Positions 7,083-16,336 are shown, numbered from the stretch's first letter. The stretch: DNA of 64,000 nucleotides from Marinobacter changyiensis (GCF_009193265.1 NZ_VZZZ01000001.1:310001-374000), one strand, 5' to 3'. Made by a program: numbers and translations. The notes: a model not told the origin generated them from the sequence alone.

Positions 7083-8771
7083 TCAGGGCGGACCGATCTC
7101 GCAGGCCAGCACCAATGCCCAGAATTCAGAGAAGTCATTCACCACCACATCGGGTTTGTCCGGATGCCGACGGGTGCCGGGAAAGATCTTGTGCAACCAC
7201 GGCAGATCCCATTGGGCCCCGTTGAAAAACACCGCCGTCATCCCGGCCCGCTTGGCGGCGATGATATCGGTGGTGCTGTCACCGACATACCAGACGCTTG
7301 GGTCCGCCGGGTAATTCAGATGTTCCGCTGCCAGCAACAACTGATCCGGATGGGGCTTGCGTAGTGGCGTGTCATCACCACAGACGGTGGTATCGAACAG
7401 CTCGGTCCAGCCTGTTCCCTCTACTGCTGCAAGCTCGTGTTCGAAGAACTCCCGGTCCCGGTTGGTAATCACCCCCACTTTAATTTCCATCCGTCGCAGG
7501 CCTTCAAGAACATGGCGTACCCGCGGCTCAAAAGCCTCCACGTGGCCATAGTGTTTGCGGTAATGGTGGTTGAACGCCTGATGCGCTATCTGCTTGGCGT
7601 CTTCATCATCCCCGAACAGCAATTCAAAGATATCGGTGCGGGAAATCTTCCGGTCGGCCTTTACCTTGGGATGAAGTTTGGCAAATTCCCGCACGTGGCT
7701 CACCAGGCGAGCGTCTTCCGGCGTCTTACTGTCCTCCGGTGCCACCATCCGGTCCATGAGATTGAGGCTATGAAAGTCCGGCAGCATGTCGTCCACGGCG
7801 TGATACATGGCATCAAGGGTATCCACCAGGGTGGCATGCCAGTCAAACAACACCACCGCGGGGCGGATCAGCTTTGCCACGGCCGGATGCCAGTCCGCCT
7901 CAACCCGGGGTTCGGGAGGTCTCGGCGGCGGGAACGATGGGGGCCGCACCGCGGCGGGCGATTGGGTGAACTCGCCCGGGGACGCCTTTTCCAGGGTCTC
8001 GAGACAGTCCATCAGGTCATCAAAGCTGTCCAGCAGAATGGCTGGTTTTTCACGGCGGCTGAACCAGCTGTCGATACGGGCCGTGTTCCAGCAGGCCCCG
8101 TTGTAAAACACCGCAGTCACCCCCGCATTATTCGCGGTGATCATATCAATGTAGCTGTCGCCCACATACCAGGCGGTGGCATCGGCCGGTAACGTCAGTT
8201 GTTCGAGGGCTCTCAGTATCACCTCGGGGGCCGGCTTGTAATCGGTTACGTCATCCGCACAGACGGTGGTATCAAACAGGCCGACCCAGCGGCCATCATC
8301 CACCGTACGTATTTCGGTATCCAGAAATTCCCGATTACGGTTGGTCGCTACGGCCAGTTTGATGCCCATTTGCTTGCAGGCCTGCAGGTATTCAAGCACA
8401 CCTTCCTGGAAAGGCTTTACCTGCCCGAAGTATTTACGGTAGCAGTCATTGTAAGCCTGATGGGCAATGAGCTTGGCGTCGCGGTCATCGCCAAAAATCG
8501 CATTAAATATATCCGTCCGGGAGACCCGGCGTTCCGCCAGAATACGGGGGTGAAGGCGCCGAAATATCCGGATGTAACGCACCAGCCGTGCATCTTCAGG
8601 AGTCTTGCATTGGTCTTCCGGCAACAGCCGCTCCACCAGCCCAAGATCTTCGAGCTGGGGCAGCATGTCTTCCATGGCGCTGAACATGGCATCGTGGGTA
8701 TCTACCAGAGTGCCGTGCCAGTCAAACAGCAGAACGACTGGGGGCTGAATCGAATCCGAAAAACGCGCCAT
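7083..8771 (-). CDS. Tandem HAD-superfamily protein with DWH motif I in both domains
   Basis: 562 residues made of two similar HAD hydrolase domains joined by a proline-rich linker (SFPPPRPPEP). Domain 1 begins near residue 17 with LLFDWHGTLVD; domain 2 near residue 310 with VLFDWHATLVD. In ordinary HAD phosphatases this motif is DxDxT, so the nucleophile Asp is kept but the second Asp (acid/base) is His in both copies. Other motifs are intact: VATNRNRE/VITNRDRE (motif II), DYKPAPE/LRKPHPD (Lys, motif III) and YVGDSYIDMI/YVGDSTTDII (motif IV). The domains look roughly half identical, so an internal duplication. Start ATG is placed after GAAGGAG, 15 codons inside the longest frame. Probably a phosphatase or phosphotransferase; substrate unknown. 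Confidence 0.85.
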   Translation of the reverse strand: MARFSDSIQPPVVLLFDWHGTLVDTHDAMFSAMEDMLPQLEDLGLVERLLPEDQCKTPEDARLVRYIRIFRRLHPRILAERRVSRTDIFNAIFGDDRDAKLIAHQAYNDCYRKYFGQVKPFQEGVLEYLQACKQMGIKLAVATNRNREFLDTEIRTVDDGRWVGLFDTTVCADDVTDYKPAPEVILRALEQLTLPADATAWYVGDSYIDMITANNAGVTAVFYNGACWNTARIDSWFSRREKPAILLDSFDDLMDCLETLEKASPGEFTQSPAAVRPPSFPPPRPPEPRVEADWHPAVAKLIRPAVVLFDWHATLVDTLDAMYHAVDDMLPDFHSLNLMDRMVAPEDSKTPEDARLVSHVREFAKLHPKVKADRKISRTDIFELLFGDDEDAKQIAHQAFNHHYRKHYGHVEAFEPRVRHVLEGLRRMEIKVGVITNRDREFFEHELAAVEGTGWTELFDTTVCGDDTPLRKPHPDQLLLAAEHLNYPADPSVWYVGDSTTDIIAAKRAGMTAVFFNGAQWDLPWLHKIFPGTRRHPDKPDVVVNDFSEFWALVLACEIGPP

Positions 8772-8859
8772 CGAGCGGTCTCCTTCGGGGGCGGGGTCGT
8801 ACAGTTTGTTCAGCAATTTCCCTAGTTAAAACCACTTTGCCAGTGAAAACCATTCACCA

Positions 8860-9717
8860 CTAATCGCACGAGGTATACCAGGGCAAACCAAGGCGTTCAC
8901 TGCGCTCGAGCTCGGCAATGACCTGGGCGCCCAGCAACAGGATAATGGAGGCCACCTCAAGACTGATCAACAGCACGATAATCGTGGTGAGGGAGCCATA
9001 AATCACGTTAACGAAGGAAATATTAAGGAAGTAATACATCATCAGCAGGCGCGTTGCCTCCCACAGAATGGCAGCCACCAGCCCACCTACCACTGCCCGC
9101 CGAGGGGAGATGCGCACAATTGGCAGCACCTTGTAGATGGCACTGAACACGAGAAACACACTGATAAAACTGAGCAGGTACAGAATCAGCCCAGGCTCTT
9201 CATAGAACGCGTTTACGATAGCGAACAGCAGCGTCAGACCCAACAGTCCGGCTCCCAACACCAGCATGAAGGCGTAAGGCAAAACGGCGGAAACCCAGAA
9301 CCGACGGCGGGGGTTCTCGGGCCGGTGAAAAATGATCGCGATGGAGTGTTCCAGCATCCGGAAAGCGAAGGAGCTGAAGAACAACATGACCGGGAGGCCG
9401 ACGAGGCCAATGATGTCCCTGGACTCCATGAAAGCGCGTACCGCTTCCGACACCAGGCCAGCGTGCGCGGGCGCAAGATGCTGGGCCTGAATCGACATCA
9501 CCTCCAGCAACTGTTCCTCTTCCACTATGCGGGTAAGCAACACCCCGAGTACCGCCAGCATGGGAACCGCCGACAACAGCACGTTGTACCCCACACCGCC
9601 GGCCAGCAGCACACCATGATTGCGCAGGAAATTGCGTAAAACCCGGTGTGAAAAACCAAACAGGTGGCGGGCAAGCTCTGCTGGTGATAGTTCGGTATCG
9701 CCGGCGCCCTGTGTCAC
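8860..9717 (-). CDS. YihY/BrkB family inner membrane protein
   Basis: 285 residues with about six membrane helices, the size of YihY (290). Family features include LLAGGVGYNVLLSAVPMLAV near residue 40 (usual pattern ..AAsiaY..LlSliPLl), MLFFSSFAFRMLEHSIAIIF, and a C-terminal VNVIYGSLTTIIVLLISLEVAS (usual ..YG.la.ii..l.WlY.s). The start is GTG (a short MTQGAGDTEL leader) with no strong ribosome site. Once called ribonuclease BN, which was wrong. Its function is unclear. It stands alone between the HAD protein and a small helical protein. Confidence 0.85.
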   Translation of the reverse strand: MTQGAGDTELSPAELARHLFGFSHRVLRNFLRNHGVLLAGGVGYNVLLSAVPMLAVLGVLLTRIVEEEQLLEVMSIQAQHLAPAHAGLVSEAVRAFMESRDIIGLVGLPVMLFFSSFAFRMLEHSIAIIFHRPENPRRRFWVSAVLPYAFMLVLGAGLLGLTLLFAIVNAFYEEPGLILYLLSFISVFLVFSAIYKVLPIVRISPRRAVVGGLVAAILWEATRLLMMYYFLNISFVNVIYGSLTTIIVLLISLEVASIILLLGAQVIAELERSERLGLPWYTSCD

Positions 9718-9777
9718 GAAACGATCACCCGAACCGGCCGGGGGCAGGCTTGGTCAGGAAATTAGCCAAAGAGGACA

Positions 9778-10236
9778 CTAGATATCGTTCATCTGGCCGA
9801 CTTGTCTGGCCAGTCTCATGGATTCGTTCTGCTCCATTTTCAGAAGTTCGTCGAACAGTTCTTCCGCTTCGGGTATTTCTGCCCGGCCCGCCAGGTACTG
9901 GTAGAGTTCGATTACCTGATCATGAAACTCGAACACTTCCCGGCAGATACCGTCGAAATCCAGATTGGTGTAATGCTCATCACAGGTCCGAAGAGTCTGG
10001 ATTGTTTTATCAGCCATGTGATCGTAGACCCGGGTTTCCAGGATCTTGTTATCAGCCTGCCGCTCAAACTCCGTGACGATGCGCTCCAGTTCTGCCTCGT
10101 GCTTGGCCAGATAGTCCAGCAACGCCCGGGCGCGCTCCTGCTCATGTTTTTTGGAACAGTCAGCCAGACAATTTGACAGGTTCCGATGCAGATCTCTGGT
10201 CCATTCGATCAGGTCTCGAAAGGTTTTTATATCCAC
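9778..10236 (-). CDS. Small all-helical protein, ferritin/hemerythrin-like appearance
   Basis: 152 residues, soluble, highly charged and nearly all predicted helix with heptad-like spacing. The start is GTG (DIKTFRDLIEWTRDLHRNL), chosen because AAGGAGAG lies just upstream; the open frame before it has no ribosome site. Visible features are a CLADCSKKHEQERARALLDYL helix with two Cys, HEAELERIVTEFERQAD, and DEHYTNLDFDGICREVFEFHDQ. Several His/Glu/Asp sit in helices as in four-helix metal-binding bundles, but I cannot map a defined metal site. I do not recognise the family with certainty; a ferritin-like or hemerythrin-like fold is a guess. Transcribed divergently from ctaG. Confidence 0.65.
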   Translation of the reverse strand: MDIKTFRDLIEWTRDLHRNLSNCLADCSKKHEQERARALLDYLAKHEAELERIVTEFERQADNKILETRVYDHMADKTIQTLRTCDEHYTNLDFDGICREVFEFHDQVIELYQYLAGRAEIPEAEELFDELLKMEQNESMRLARQVGQMNDI

Positions 10237-10485
10237 GCGTCTCTCCTTGAGGATAGTTGACCGCCCAGTATGCCAACCCCCGGCGTCTCTGGACAGCCAT
10301 ACTAAAGCAACACGATTCGAGTGCGCTTCATACTGGCCTGCCCCGCGGCTCAACAACGGGGGCTGAAGTTCAGCCTGCGGCCAACAAAAACCTGGGGATG
10401 TTTGCAGAATTACCCGATAGACTGGATACTTCTGTTGCGTCAACAGAGCAACAGACGCTCCGTCAACAGGTACTCCGGTGATTGA

Positions 10486-11331
10486 ATGTTCTCGCTAGAA
10501 ATGCTGCTTCCCTACGATTTTTCGCCGTTGACGGTCATTTTCTTCGTTACCGTGCTCGGACTCTACGTCACCGCGTTGAAATTGATGCCCTCGGAGGATC
10601 GACCCGGCCCTCTGCGGATCTTTACTTTCCTGTTGGGGCTCGGCATCTGTTATGCCGTCATGCAGACCGTCTTTGATTACTACTCCCAGTATATGTTCTT
10701 TGTCCATCGGGGCCAGCATCTGATTCTGCATCATCTGGGGCCTTTCCTGATGGCATTGGCGAACCCGCTGCCGATCCTCCGCTTCTGGAATCGTCAGATT
10801 CCCGATCGTGCCCGCCCCTTTCTGGCACCCTTTGGCGGGGTTTACCGGACGCTTCAACAGCCGTTCATCGCTGCTTTCCTGTTTGTCGGCCTGATCTACT
10901 TCTGGCTGTGGCCGAGTATTCACTTTGACGCCATGCTCAGCCGCGACCTCTACTGGGTCATGAACTGGAGCATGCTGCTCGATGGAATGCTGTTCTGGTG
11001 GCTGATATTTGATCCGCGCTCACCGGCCCGGTCAGATGCGGTTGGCTATGGCAAGCGCATGCTGATGCTGGCCCTGGTGGCGCTGCCCCAGATGTTTCTC
11101 GGCGCCTGGATTGTCTTCAACCGGGGCATGGTCTACGACGTTTACGAGGTATGTGGCCGTGCCTGGCCAATGGCACCGGAAACCGATCAGCTGATTGGTG
11201 GCGTAATTACCTGGGTGCCCCCGGCGATGATGAGCATTATCGCTATTCTGATCGTGCTCAGACGGGTCATGCACGAAGACAGCAAAAAGACCGGCAAACG
11301 GGATTGGAAACCTCAGGAGGCTCACCAATGA
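10486..11331 (+). CDS. ctaG: Cytochrome c oxidase assembly factor CtaG (Caa3 type)
   Basis: 281 residues with about seven membrane helices, matching the CtaG_caa3 family (distinct from the Cox11-type CtaG). Landmarks: FVHRGQHLILHHLGPFLMALANPLP, seen as MFFVHRGQHLILHH and LGPFLMALANP, and DPRSPARSDAVGYGKRMLML. The His pairs in the membrane are typical and likely handle copper or heme. It is followed with an ATGA overlap by an SCO copper chaperone, supporting a role in building the CuA/CuB centres of a heme-copper oxidase. The oxidase genes themselves are not in this window. Confidence 0.85.
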   Translation: MFSLEMLLPYDFSPLTVIFFVTVLGLYVTALKLMPSEDRPGPLRIFTFLLGLGICYAVMQTVFDYYSQYMFFVHRGQHLILHHLGPFLMALANPLPILRFWNRQIPDRARPFLAPFGGVYRTLQQPFIAAFLFVGLIYFWLWPSIHFDAMLSRDLYWVMNWSMLLDGMLFWWLIFDPRSPARSDAVGYGKRMLMLALVALPQMFLGAWIVFNRGMVYDVYEVCGRAWPMAPETDQLIGGVITWVPPAMMSIIAILIVLRRVMHEDSKKTGKRDWKPQEAHQ

Positions 11332-11951
11332 GATCAACCGCCAGTGCGCATTGGCAACTAGCCGCGGCCCGGGTGACTGTCGCGTTCTTACTGCTGTTGC
11401 TTGCGGGCTGCTTCTCGGATGATGAGCAGTGGAACGCCAAAGACATCAGCAGCCTGATGCCGGATCTGCAGTTCGACCTCATCAGAAGCAACGGCAAGGC
11501 GGTGGAGGCACAAGATCTCAGCGGCGAGGTCAGGCTGGTCTTTTTCGGATTCACCCACTGCCCTGACGTTTGCCCGACTACTATGGTGCAGCTCAAACAA
11601 GCCATTGAACAGATGCCGGACAAGTTGCAGGAAGAGGTGCGCATTGTCTTTGTCAGCGTCGACCCGAAACGGGATACGCCAGAGCAGCTGGCGTCCTACG
11701 AATCCTTCTTCGGTGATCGGGTAATTGCACTGACCGGCTCGGAACCGCAGCTGCGGGAGCTCGCCAAGCGGTATCGCACCACGTTTGGTTATGGCACCCC
11801 GGATGAGGACGGCAACTACGATGTTTCTCACAGTTCCGCCGTTTACGTTTTTGATCAGCAAGGCCGAGCCCGGTTGTTGATTCGCGACGGTCTTCCCACC
11901 ACCGCAATCCGCGACGACCTGACCTCGCTGGCAACCCGGAGCCGAAGCTGA
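11328..11951 (+). CDS. SCO1/SenC-type copper chaperone lipoprotein
   Basis: 207 residues. A lipoprotein signal is visible (VAFLLLLLAGC, lipobox LLAGC), so it should be anchored on the periplasmic side. The thioredoxin-like SCO core carries the copper ligands: GFTHCPDVCPTTM (CxxxC) and the later His in DVSHSSAVYVFD. VFVSVDPKRDTPEQL is the usual SCO strand. The ATG overlaps the ctaG stop (ATGA) and is preceded by AGGAGG; an open frame further upstream is part of ctaG. It should deliver copper to the CuA site of cytochrome oxidase together with CtaG. Confidence 0.92.
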   Translation: MRSTASAHWQLAAARVTVAFLLLLLAGCFSDDEQWNAKDISSLMPDLQFDLIRSNGKAVEAQDLSGEVRLVFFGFTHCPDVCPTTMVQLKQAIEQMPDKLQEEVRIVFVSVDPKRDTPEQLASYESFFGDRVIALTGSEPQLRELAKRYRTTFGYGTPDEDGNYDVSHSSAVYVFDQQGRARLLIRDGLPTTAIRDDLTSLATRSRS

Positions 11952-11955
11952 AGGC

Positions 11956-12879
11956 CTACTGGGGGATGATCCACGCGACCATCACCGGGATATAGGCCAG
12001 CGCAAACAGGGTGCTCAGCAGAGTAGTCCCCGCGGCTTGTCGTGGCGATGCGTCCAACAGCGTCGCGATGACCACCGTGTTCGCCGCCATCGGCGTGATA
12101 GAAACGAGAAACAGGGCCTGGTAAACCGCCAGGTCGTAGATCTGGAATAACCAGCTGTCCAGCCCCCAAAGCGACAGCGCTGCCACTGGCCAGACCACAA
12201 ACTTGCCGAAGAACGCCAGCCCGGTAAATCGCAGGTTCCCTGCCAGCCCACGAAAACTCAGGATACTCATACCAATAATCATCATGCCGAATATGCTGTA
12301 GGCGCCCCGCAGATTGTCAAACAGCGGCGCCAGTACATCCGGAATTCCGACACCCGAAAGATTCAGCGTAACGGCCAGGGCAAAAGCATAGATGGAGGGC
12401 AAGCGCGCCACCCGGCGCAGGCACTCCGCCACATTGTAGCGGCCTCGGGCGGCGAGGTAGAAACCGACCGAAGTTTCGTACAACGTTGTCCCCAACATGC
12501 AGACGATATAGATGCCCACACCCTGTTCGCCAAACAGCAGTAGTGCCACCGGAATACCGAAATAGCCGGTATTCCCGGTGCCCGCAGCCAAGGGCAGGAT
12601 GTTGGCACTACCGTCAGTTAACAGACGCCTGCCGATTATCAGATGGGCCACACCAATTACCGTTGAGAGCAAGAACGTCAACAAGGGCAGCAGGATAACC
12701 TCGGCCGAGAGCGGCGCCTTCATCACCCCATAAAAAATCACCGAAGGCGTGATTATATAGAGCATGATACCGGCGATATGCCTGCCGCTGGCCTCGAGAT
12801 AACGCCCGGCGACCCATCCGAGGGCCACTGTGATGTAAAGCGGGAGCAGCTTGAAAAGCAGGATAAAGGCCGCGGCCAT
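11956..12879 (-). CDS. AEC (auxin efflux carrier) family transporter
   Basis: 307 residues, around ten helices in two repeats of five, as in the AEC family. Motifs: LPLYITVALGWVAGRYL at the N-terminus, ITPSVIFYGVMKAPL, LAAGTGNTGYFGIPVALLLF (the Asn/Gly-rich crossover) and SITPMAANTVVIATL in the second repeat. The start is set at MAAAFILLFK because GGAG lies five bases upstream and a normal first helix follows; the longer frame adds 31 unlikely residues. Convergent with the SCO gene, four bases apart. Substrates of bacterial members include malate and other organic acids; this one cannot be assigned. Confidence 0.85.
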   Translation of the reverse strand: MAAAFILLFKLLPLYITVALGWVAGRYLEASGRHIAGIMLYIITPSVIFYGVMKAPLSAEVILLPLLTFLLSTVIGVAHLIIGRRLLTDGSANILPLAAGTGNTGYFGIPVALLLFGEQGVGIYIVCMLGTTLYETSVGFYLAARGRYNVAECLRRVARLPSIYAFALAVTLNLSGVGIPDVLAPLFDNLRGAYSIFGMMIIGMSILSFRGLAGNLRFTGLAFFGKFVVWPVAALSLWGLDSWLFQIYDLAVYQALFLVSITPMAANTVVIATLLDASPRQAAGTTLLSTLFALAYIPVMVAWIIPQ

Positions 12880-12981
12880 GGCAACTCCGGACAATAAAAG
12901 GGTGGAAAGTCTAGCAGTCAATACTTGTGGGCTGAAGATGAAGCCGCATCTACCTCCCATGCCCCGCAGCAATCAGCAGCC

Positions 12982-12997
12982 TACTCCCTAGGAGTTA
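12982..12997 (+). promoter_or_regulatory. Possible NarL-type heptamer pair (7-2-7) upstream of narK
   Basis: TACTCCC-TA-GGAGTTA is an imperfect inverted pair of heptamers spaced by two bases, the layout used by NarL/NarP sites (consensus TACYYMT). Each half has mismatches at the ends, so this is only suggestive. It lies about 160 bases before the predicted narK transcription start, a plausible distance for a nitrate-responsive activator site. Confidence 0.3.
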
Positions 12998-13094
12998 TAT
13001 ACCTAGTAACTAACTGTAATTATTAAATTTTTATAAGCCATCAGAGAACAATGCAGGTATTGAAAACAGCACTGCGGACGCTCGGAAAACCTTC

Positions 13095-13136
13095 TTGACC
13101 ATTATCAATTATTGCACCCTCGCCTATGCCTACAGT
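13095..13136 (+). promoter_or_regulatory. FNR/ANR-type promoter of narK
   Basis: TTGACCATTATCAA (13095-13108) matches the FNR/ANR/DNR box TTGAT-N4-ATCAA at nine of ten defined bases. A -10 like hexamer TACAGT lies at 13131-13136, so the box is centred about 41.5 bases before the expected start near 13143, the exact class II geometry of FNR-activated promoters. No good -35 is needed. This predicts induction of nitrate transport under low oxygen. Confidence 0.8.
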
Positions 13137-13174
13137 CTCTCCATACCCTTTCAGTATGTTTTCTGGAGAATACT

Positions 13175-15844
13175 ATGGTCAGAAAGGCTGCTTCGCCCCG
13201 CAAGGAACAGACCCGGGCCCTTGGACTGTCCACATTTGCATTCACTCTGTGTTTCGCGGTCTGGACAATCTTTTCCATCATCGGCATCAAACTGAAACAG
13301 GACTTCGGACTGTCGGACACCCAGCTTGGCCTGCTGATGGCCACACCCATCCTCACCGGCTCAATCAGCCGGCTGTTCCTGGGGATCTGGACCGATCGCT
13401 ACGGTGGCCGCTCAATCTTCAGCCTTCTGATGCTGGCGACCTCCGTCTGCGTTTACCTGCTGACCTTTGCCAACAGCTATCTCATGTTGCTGGTAGCAGC
13501 CCTGGGAGTGGGTTTGGCGGGGGGCGCTTTTATTGTCGGCGTTACCTACACGGCCGCCTGGTTCGAACCCGAGCGCCAGGGCACGGCGCTGGGCATCTTC
13601 GGCGCCGGCAACGTGGGGGCCGCAGTGACCAATTTCGGCGCGCCTTTTCTGCTGGTGGCTTTCGGCTGGGAGAAAACCGCCCAGGTCTATGCGGTGGTGC
13701 TCGCAATCATGGCTATCAGCTTCTTTATCCTGGCCAAGGAGGACCCCCGGGCCAGCGAGCGCGCGGCACGCAGATCCCAGACGTTTATCCAGCAGCTAAG
13801 CCCGCTGGCAGACCTGCGAGTCTGGCGCTTTTCGATGTATTACTTTTTTGTATTCGGGGCTTTTGTGGCGCTCGCGCTCTGGCTACCCCATTACCTGATC
13901 GAGGTCTACGGGCTGGACATCAGGACCGCGGGTATCATTGCTGCGCTCTATACCATTCCCGCGTCGCTTTTCCGTATTCTGGGTGGCTGGATGTCGGACA
14001 AATACGGGGCACGCCGGGTGATGTACTGGACGTTCATTGCCTCTGCCATCTGCACCTTCCTGCTGAGCTATCCGCCGACCGCGTATGTCATCAAGGGCAT
14101 CGAAGGTGACATCGTATTCAGCCTGGAAATGAACCTTATCGGCTTTGTACTGCTGACGTTTGTACTGGGATTTTTTATGTCCCTGGGCAAGGCCGCCGTG
14201 TTCAAGCACATACCGGTTTATTATCCCGGAAGTGTCGGGGCGGTAGGCGGCGTGGTCGGCATGATCGGTGGCCTGGGGGGCTTTTTCCTGCCGCTGACTT
14301 TCGGCATGCTGAACGACGTTGTCGGCATCTGGCAAAGCAGTTTCATGCTGCTGTTCGTGATTGCCACCACCGCTCTGGTCTGGATGCACTATTCCATTCG
14401 CGCCGCCGAGCGTGTTGAGTGGACTGCCCGGGAGGAGCGGACCGATCTGCCCGAGCTGTCTACCCCGAAGGCCTTTGTGCTTGAGGACTGGCGCCCGGAA
14501 GACCCCACGTTCTGGGAACAAAAGGGCAAGAAGATTGCAAAACGCAATCTGTGGATATCCATCCCCAACCTGTTCCTGGCGTTTGCCATCTGGACCATCT
14601 GGAGCATTCTGGTGGTAAAAATGCCCAGCGTCGGATTTGACTACAGCCAGAACCAGCTATTCTGGCTGGCGGCACTGCCCGCATTGTCAGGTGCCACCTT
14701 GCGGATATTCTACAGTTTCATGGTGCCAATTTTTGGTGGCCGACGCTGGACTGCCATCTCGACGGCATCGCTGCTGCTGCCTTGCCTGTGGATCGGGGTG
14801 GCCATCCAGAATACCGATACGCCTTATATCATCATGTTGATTCTTGCCTTGCTGTGTGGCTTCGGCGGGGGCAATTTTGCCTCCAGCATGGCGAATATCA
14901 GCTTTTTCTATCCCCAGGCCCAGAAAGGAGGTGCGCTGGGGCTTAATGCCGGTCTGGGTAATCTGGGGGTGTCGGGTATGCAACTGTTGGCGCCGCTGAT
15001 CATTGCCGGCAGCGTCTTCGGTCCGCTTGCGGGTGACCCCCTGGTGATCGAGCAAGGCAGGAACGCCGGCGAGTCACTCTGGCTCCAGAATGCCGCGTTA
15101 CTCTGGGTGCCACTCATCGTCATCGGTGCGCTTGCGGCGTGGTTTGGCATGAACGACATCGCCGACGCCAAAGCCAGCTTCAAGGATCAGGCGGTCATTT
15201 TCAAACGCAAGGACAACTGGCTGATGTGCTGGCTGTATCTGGGTATGTTCGGTAGCTTTATCGGCTTTGCTGCCGGCTTTCCATTGCTGTCAGGTATGCA
15301 GTTCCCCGATGTCGACCCGGTCAAATATGCATTCCTCGGGCCGTTGCTGGGCGCCCTCTCACGCCCGTTAGGCGGCATGGTAGCGGATAAACTCGGTGGT
15401 GCCCGGGTCACCCTCTGGACGTTTGCGGTGATGATCGCCGGCGTCTTCGGGGCCCTGTACTTCCTGCCGGACAAAAGCAGCAGCGGCAACTTCTGGGGCT
15501 TCTTTGGCTGTTTCCTGGTGCTGTTTGTCGCCACTGGTATCGGCAACGGCTCAACGTTCCGAATGGTACCGGTGATTTTCCGCAACCTGCTGGTTCGGGA
15601 ATTCGGTGAAGACCAGAAAGACAAGGCACAGAAGGCAGCCAACAAGGAGGCTGCAGCCGTGCTTGGATTCATCTCGGCTTTCGCGGCCTATGGCGGGTTC
15701 TTTATACCCAAATCCTATGGCACGTCCATCGCCCTCACGGGTGGCGTGGAGGCGGCGTTGACCGCATTCATCATCTTCTATCTCAGCTGCATGGTTATAA
15801 CCTGGTGGTATTATGCCCGCAGGAACGCCCCAGCGCCCTGTTAG
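13175..15844 (+). CDS. narK: Fused NarK1-NarK2 nitrate/nitrite transporter
   Basis: 889 residues: two complete 12-helix MFS units in one chain, as in Paracoccus-type fused NarK. The first unit starts with FAFTLCFAVWTIFSIIGIKL and has the nitrate signature pieces GLAGGAFIVGVTYTAAWFEP and QGTALGIFGAGNVGAAV. The second starts after a hydrophilic linker (near residue 440) with FLAFAIWTIWSILVVKM and has GFGGGNFASSMANISFFYP and GGALGLNAGLGNLGV, the canonical NarK motifs. In studied fusions, the first unit is a nitrate/proton symporter and the second a nitrate/nitrite exchanger. Start ATG (MVRKAASPRK) follows TGGAG; 21 extra upstream codons are discounted. The FNR-type promoter and a strong terminator make it a single-gene unit. 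Nitrate reductase genes are not in the window. Confidence 0.93.
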   Translation: MVRKAASPRKEQTRALGLSTFAFTLCFAVWTIFSIIGIKLKQDFGLSDTQLGLLMATPILTGSISRLFLGIWTDRYGGRSIFSLLMLATSVCVYLLTFANSYLMLLVAALGVGLAGGAFIVGVTYTAAWFEPERQGTALGIFGAGNVGAAVTNFGAPFLLVAFGWEKTAQVYAVVLAIMAISFFILAKEDPRASERAARRSQTFIQQLSPLADLRVWRFSMYYFFVFGAFVALALWLPHYLIEVYGLDIRTAGIIAALYTIPASLFRILGGWMSDKYGARRVMYWTFIASAICTFLLSYPPTAYVIKGIEGDIVFSLEMNLIGFVLLTFVLGFFMSLGKAAVFKHIPVYYPGSVGAVGGVVGMIGGLGGFFLPLTFGMLNDVVGIWQSSFMLLFVIATTALVWMHYSIRAAERVEWTAREERTDLPELSTPKAFVLEDWRPEDPTFWEQKGKKIAKRNLWISIPNLFLAFAIWTIWSILVVKMPSVGFDYSQNQLFWLAALPALSGATLRIFYSFMVPIFGGRRWTAISTASLLLPCLWIGVAIQNTDTPYIIMLILALLCGFGGGNFASSMANISFFYPQAQKGGALGLNAGLGNLGVSGMQLLAPLIIAGSVFGPLAGDPLVIEQGRNAGESLWLQNAALLWVPLIVIGALAAWFGMNDIADAKASFKDQAVIFKRKDNWLMCWLYLGMFGSFIGFAAGFPLLSGMQFPDVDPVKYAFLGPLLGALSRPLGGMVADKLGGARVTLWTFAVMIAGVFGALYFLPDKSSSGNFWGFFGCFLVLFVATGIGNGSTFRMVPVIFRNLLVREFGEDQKDKAQKAANKEAAAVLGFISAFAAYGGFFIPKSYGTSIALTGGVEAALTAFIIFYLSCMVITWWYYARRNAPAPC

Positions 15845-15858
15845 CTGCAGTTGAACCC

Positions 15859-15889
15859 CGGCAAGCCTCCATCACCTGGAGGCTTGCCG
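15859..15889. terminator. Bidirectional stem-loop between narK and sirB2
   Basis: A perfect 13-base-pair stem (CGGCAAGCCTCCA with TGGAGGCTTGCCG) and five-base loop lies 15 bases after narK and just beyond the end of the convergent sirB2-like gene. The T tract is weak, but the position and strength fit a shared terminator. Confidence 0.75.
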
Positions 15890-15901
15890 CCTTCTGCGAG
15901 T

Positions 15902-16279
15902 TCAGAACAGTATTGGTTTATTAATGGCCAGGTGAAATATTGCCATCACCTGAACAAAGGCCAATACCGACGCTATCAGCCGCACCTGCAGCGATAACGT
16001 GGTTTTCAAGGCAAATACCCCGGCCACGATATAGCCCACAAGGAGCAACACCTTGGCGGTCAGCCAGCCATGAACAAACGGCATCCACGGAGTGACAAAC
16101 AACAAGCCGATGGCCGCTCCCAACAATACCGTATCGATAACATGGGGAATCCAGCGCAACGGCGTTTTTCGCCAGGCAGGTTTACCCACGGCATCCAACA
16201 ACAACCGCAGAGCAAAGATTGGCACGGTCAAATAAGCGGCCGTCATATGGGCGGATTTGAGCAACAGGTAGGTGTTCAC
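15902..16279 (-). CDS. SirB2 family membrane protein
   Basis: 125 residues with four membrane helices, matching SirB2 family length. The opening LLLKSAHMTAAYLTVPIFALRLLLD is typical (Lys-x-x-His then Arg at the helix end), seen here as KSAHMTAAYL and FALRLLLDAVG. Later HVIDTVLLGAAIGLLF and GWLTAKVLLLVGYIVAG match family helices 2 and 3. Start is GTG after GAGGTCTG. Biochemical role unknown; family members are found near respiratory and nitrite/NO genes, as here between narK and nnrS. Confidence 0.85.
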   Translation of the reverse strand: MNTYLLLKSAHMTAAYLTVPIFALRLLLDAVGKPAWRKTPLRWIPHVIDTVLLGAAIGLLFVTPWMPFVHGWLTAKVLLLVGYIVAGVFALKTTLSLQVRLIASVLAFVQVMAIFHLAINKPILF

Positions 16280-16336
16280 GATTCAGACCTCATCCAGTTC
16301 ATCTACATAAAACCAGGCCACAATACCGGTTAGACG

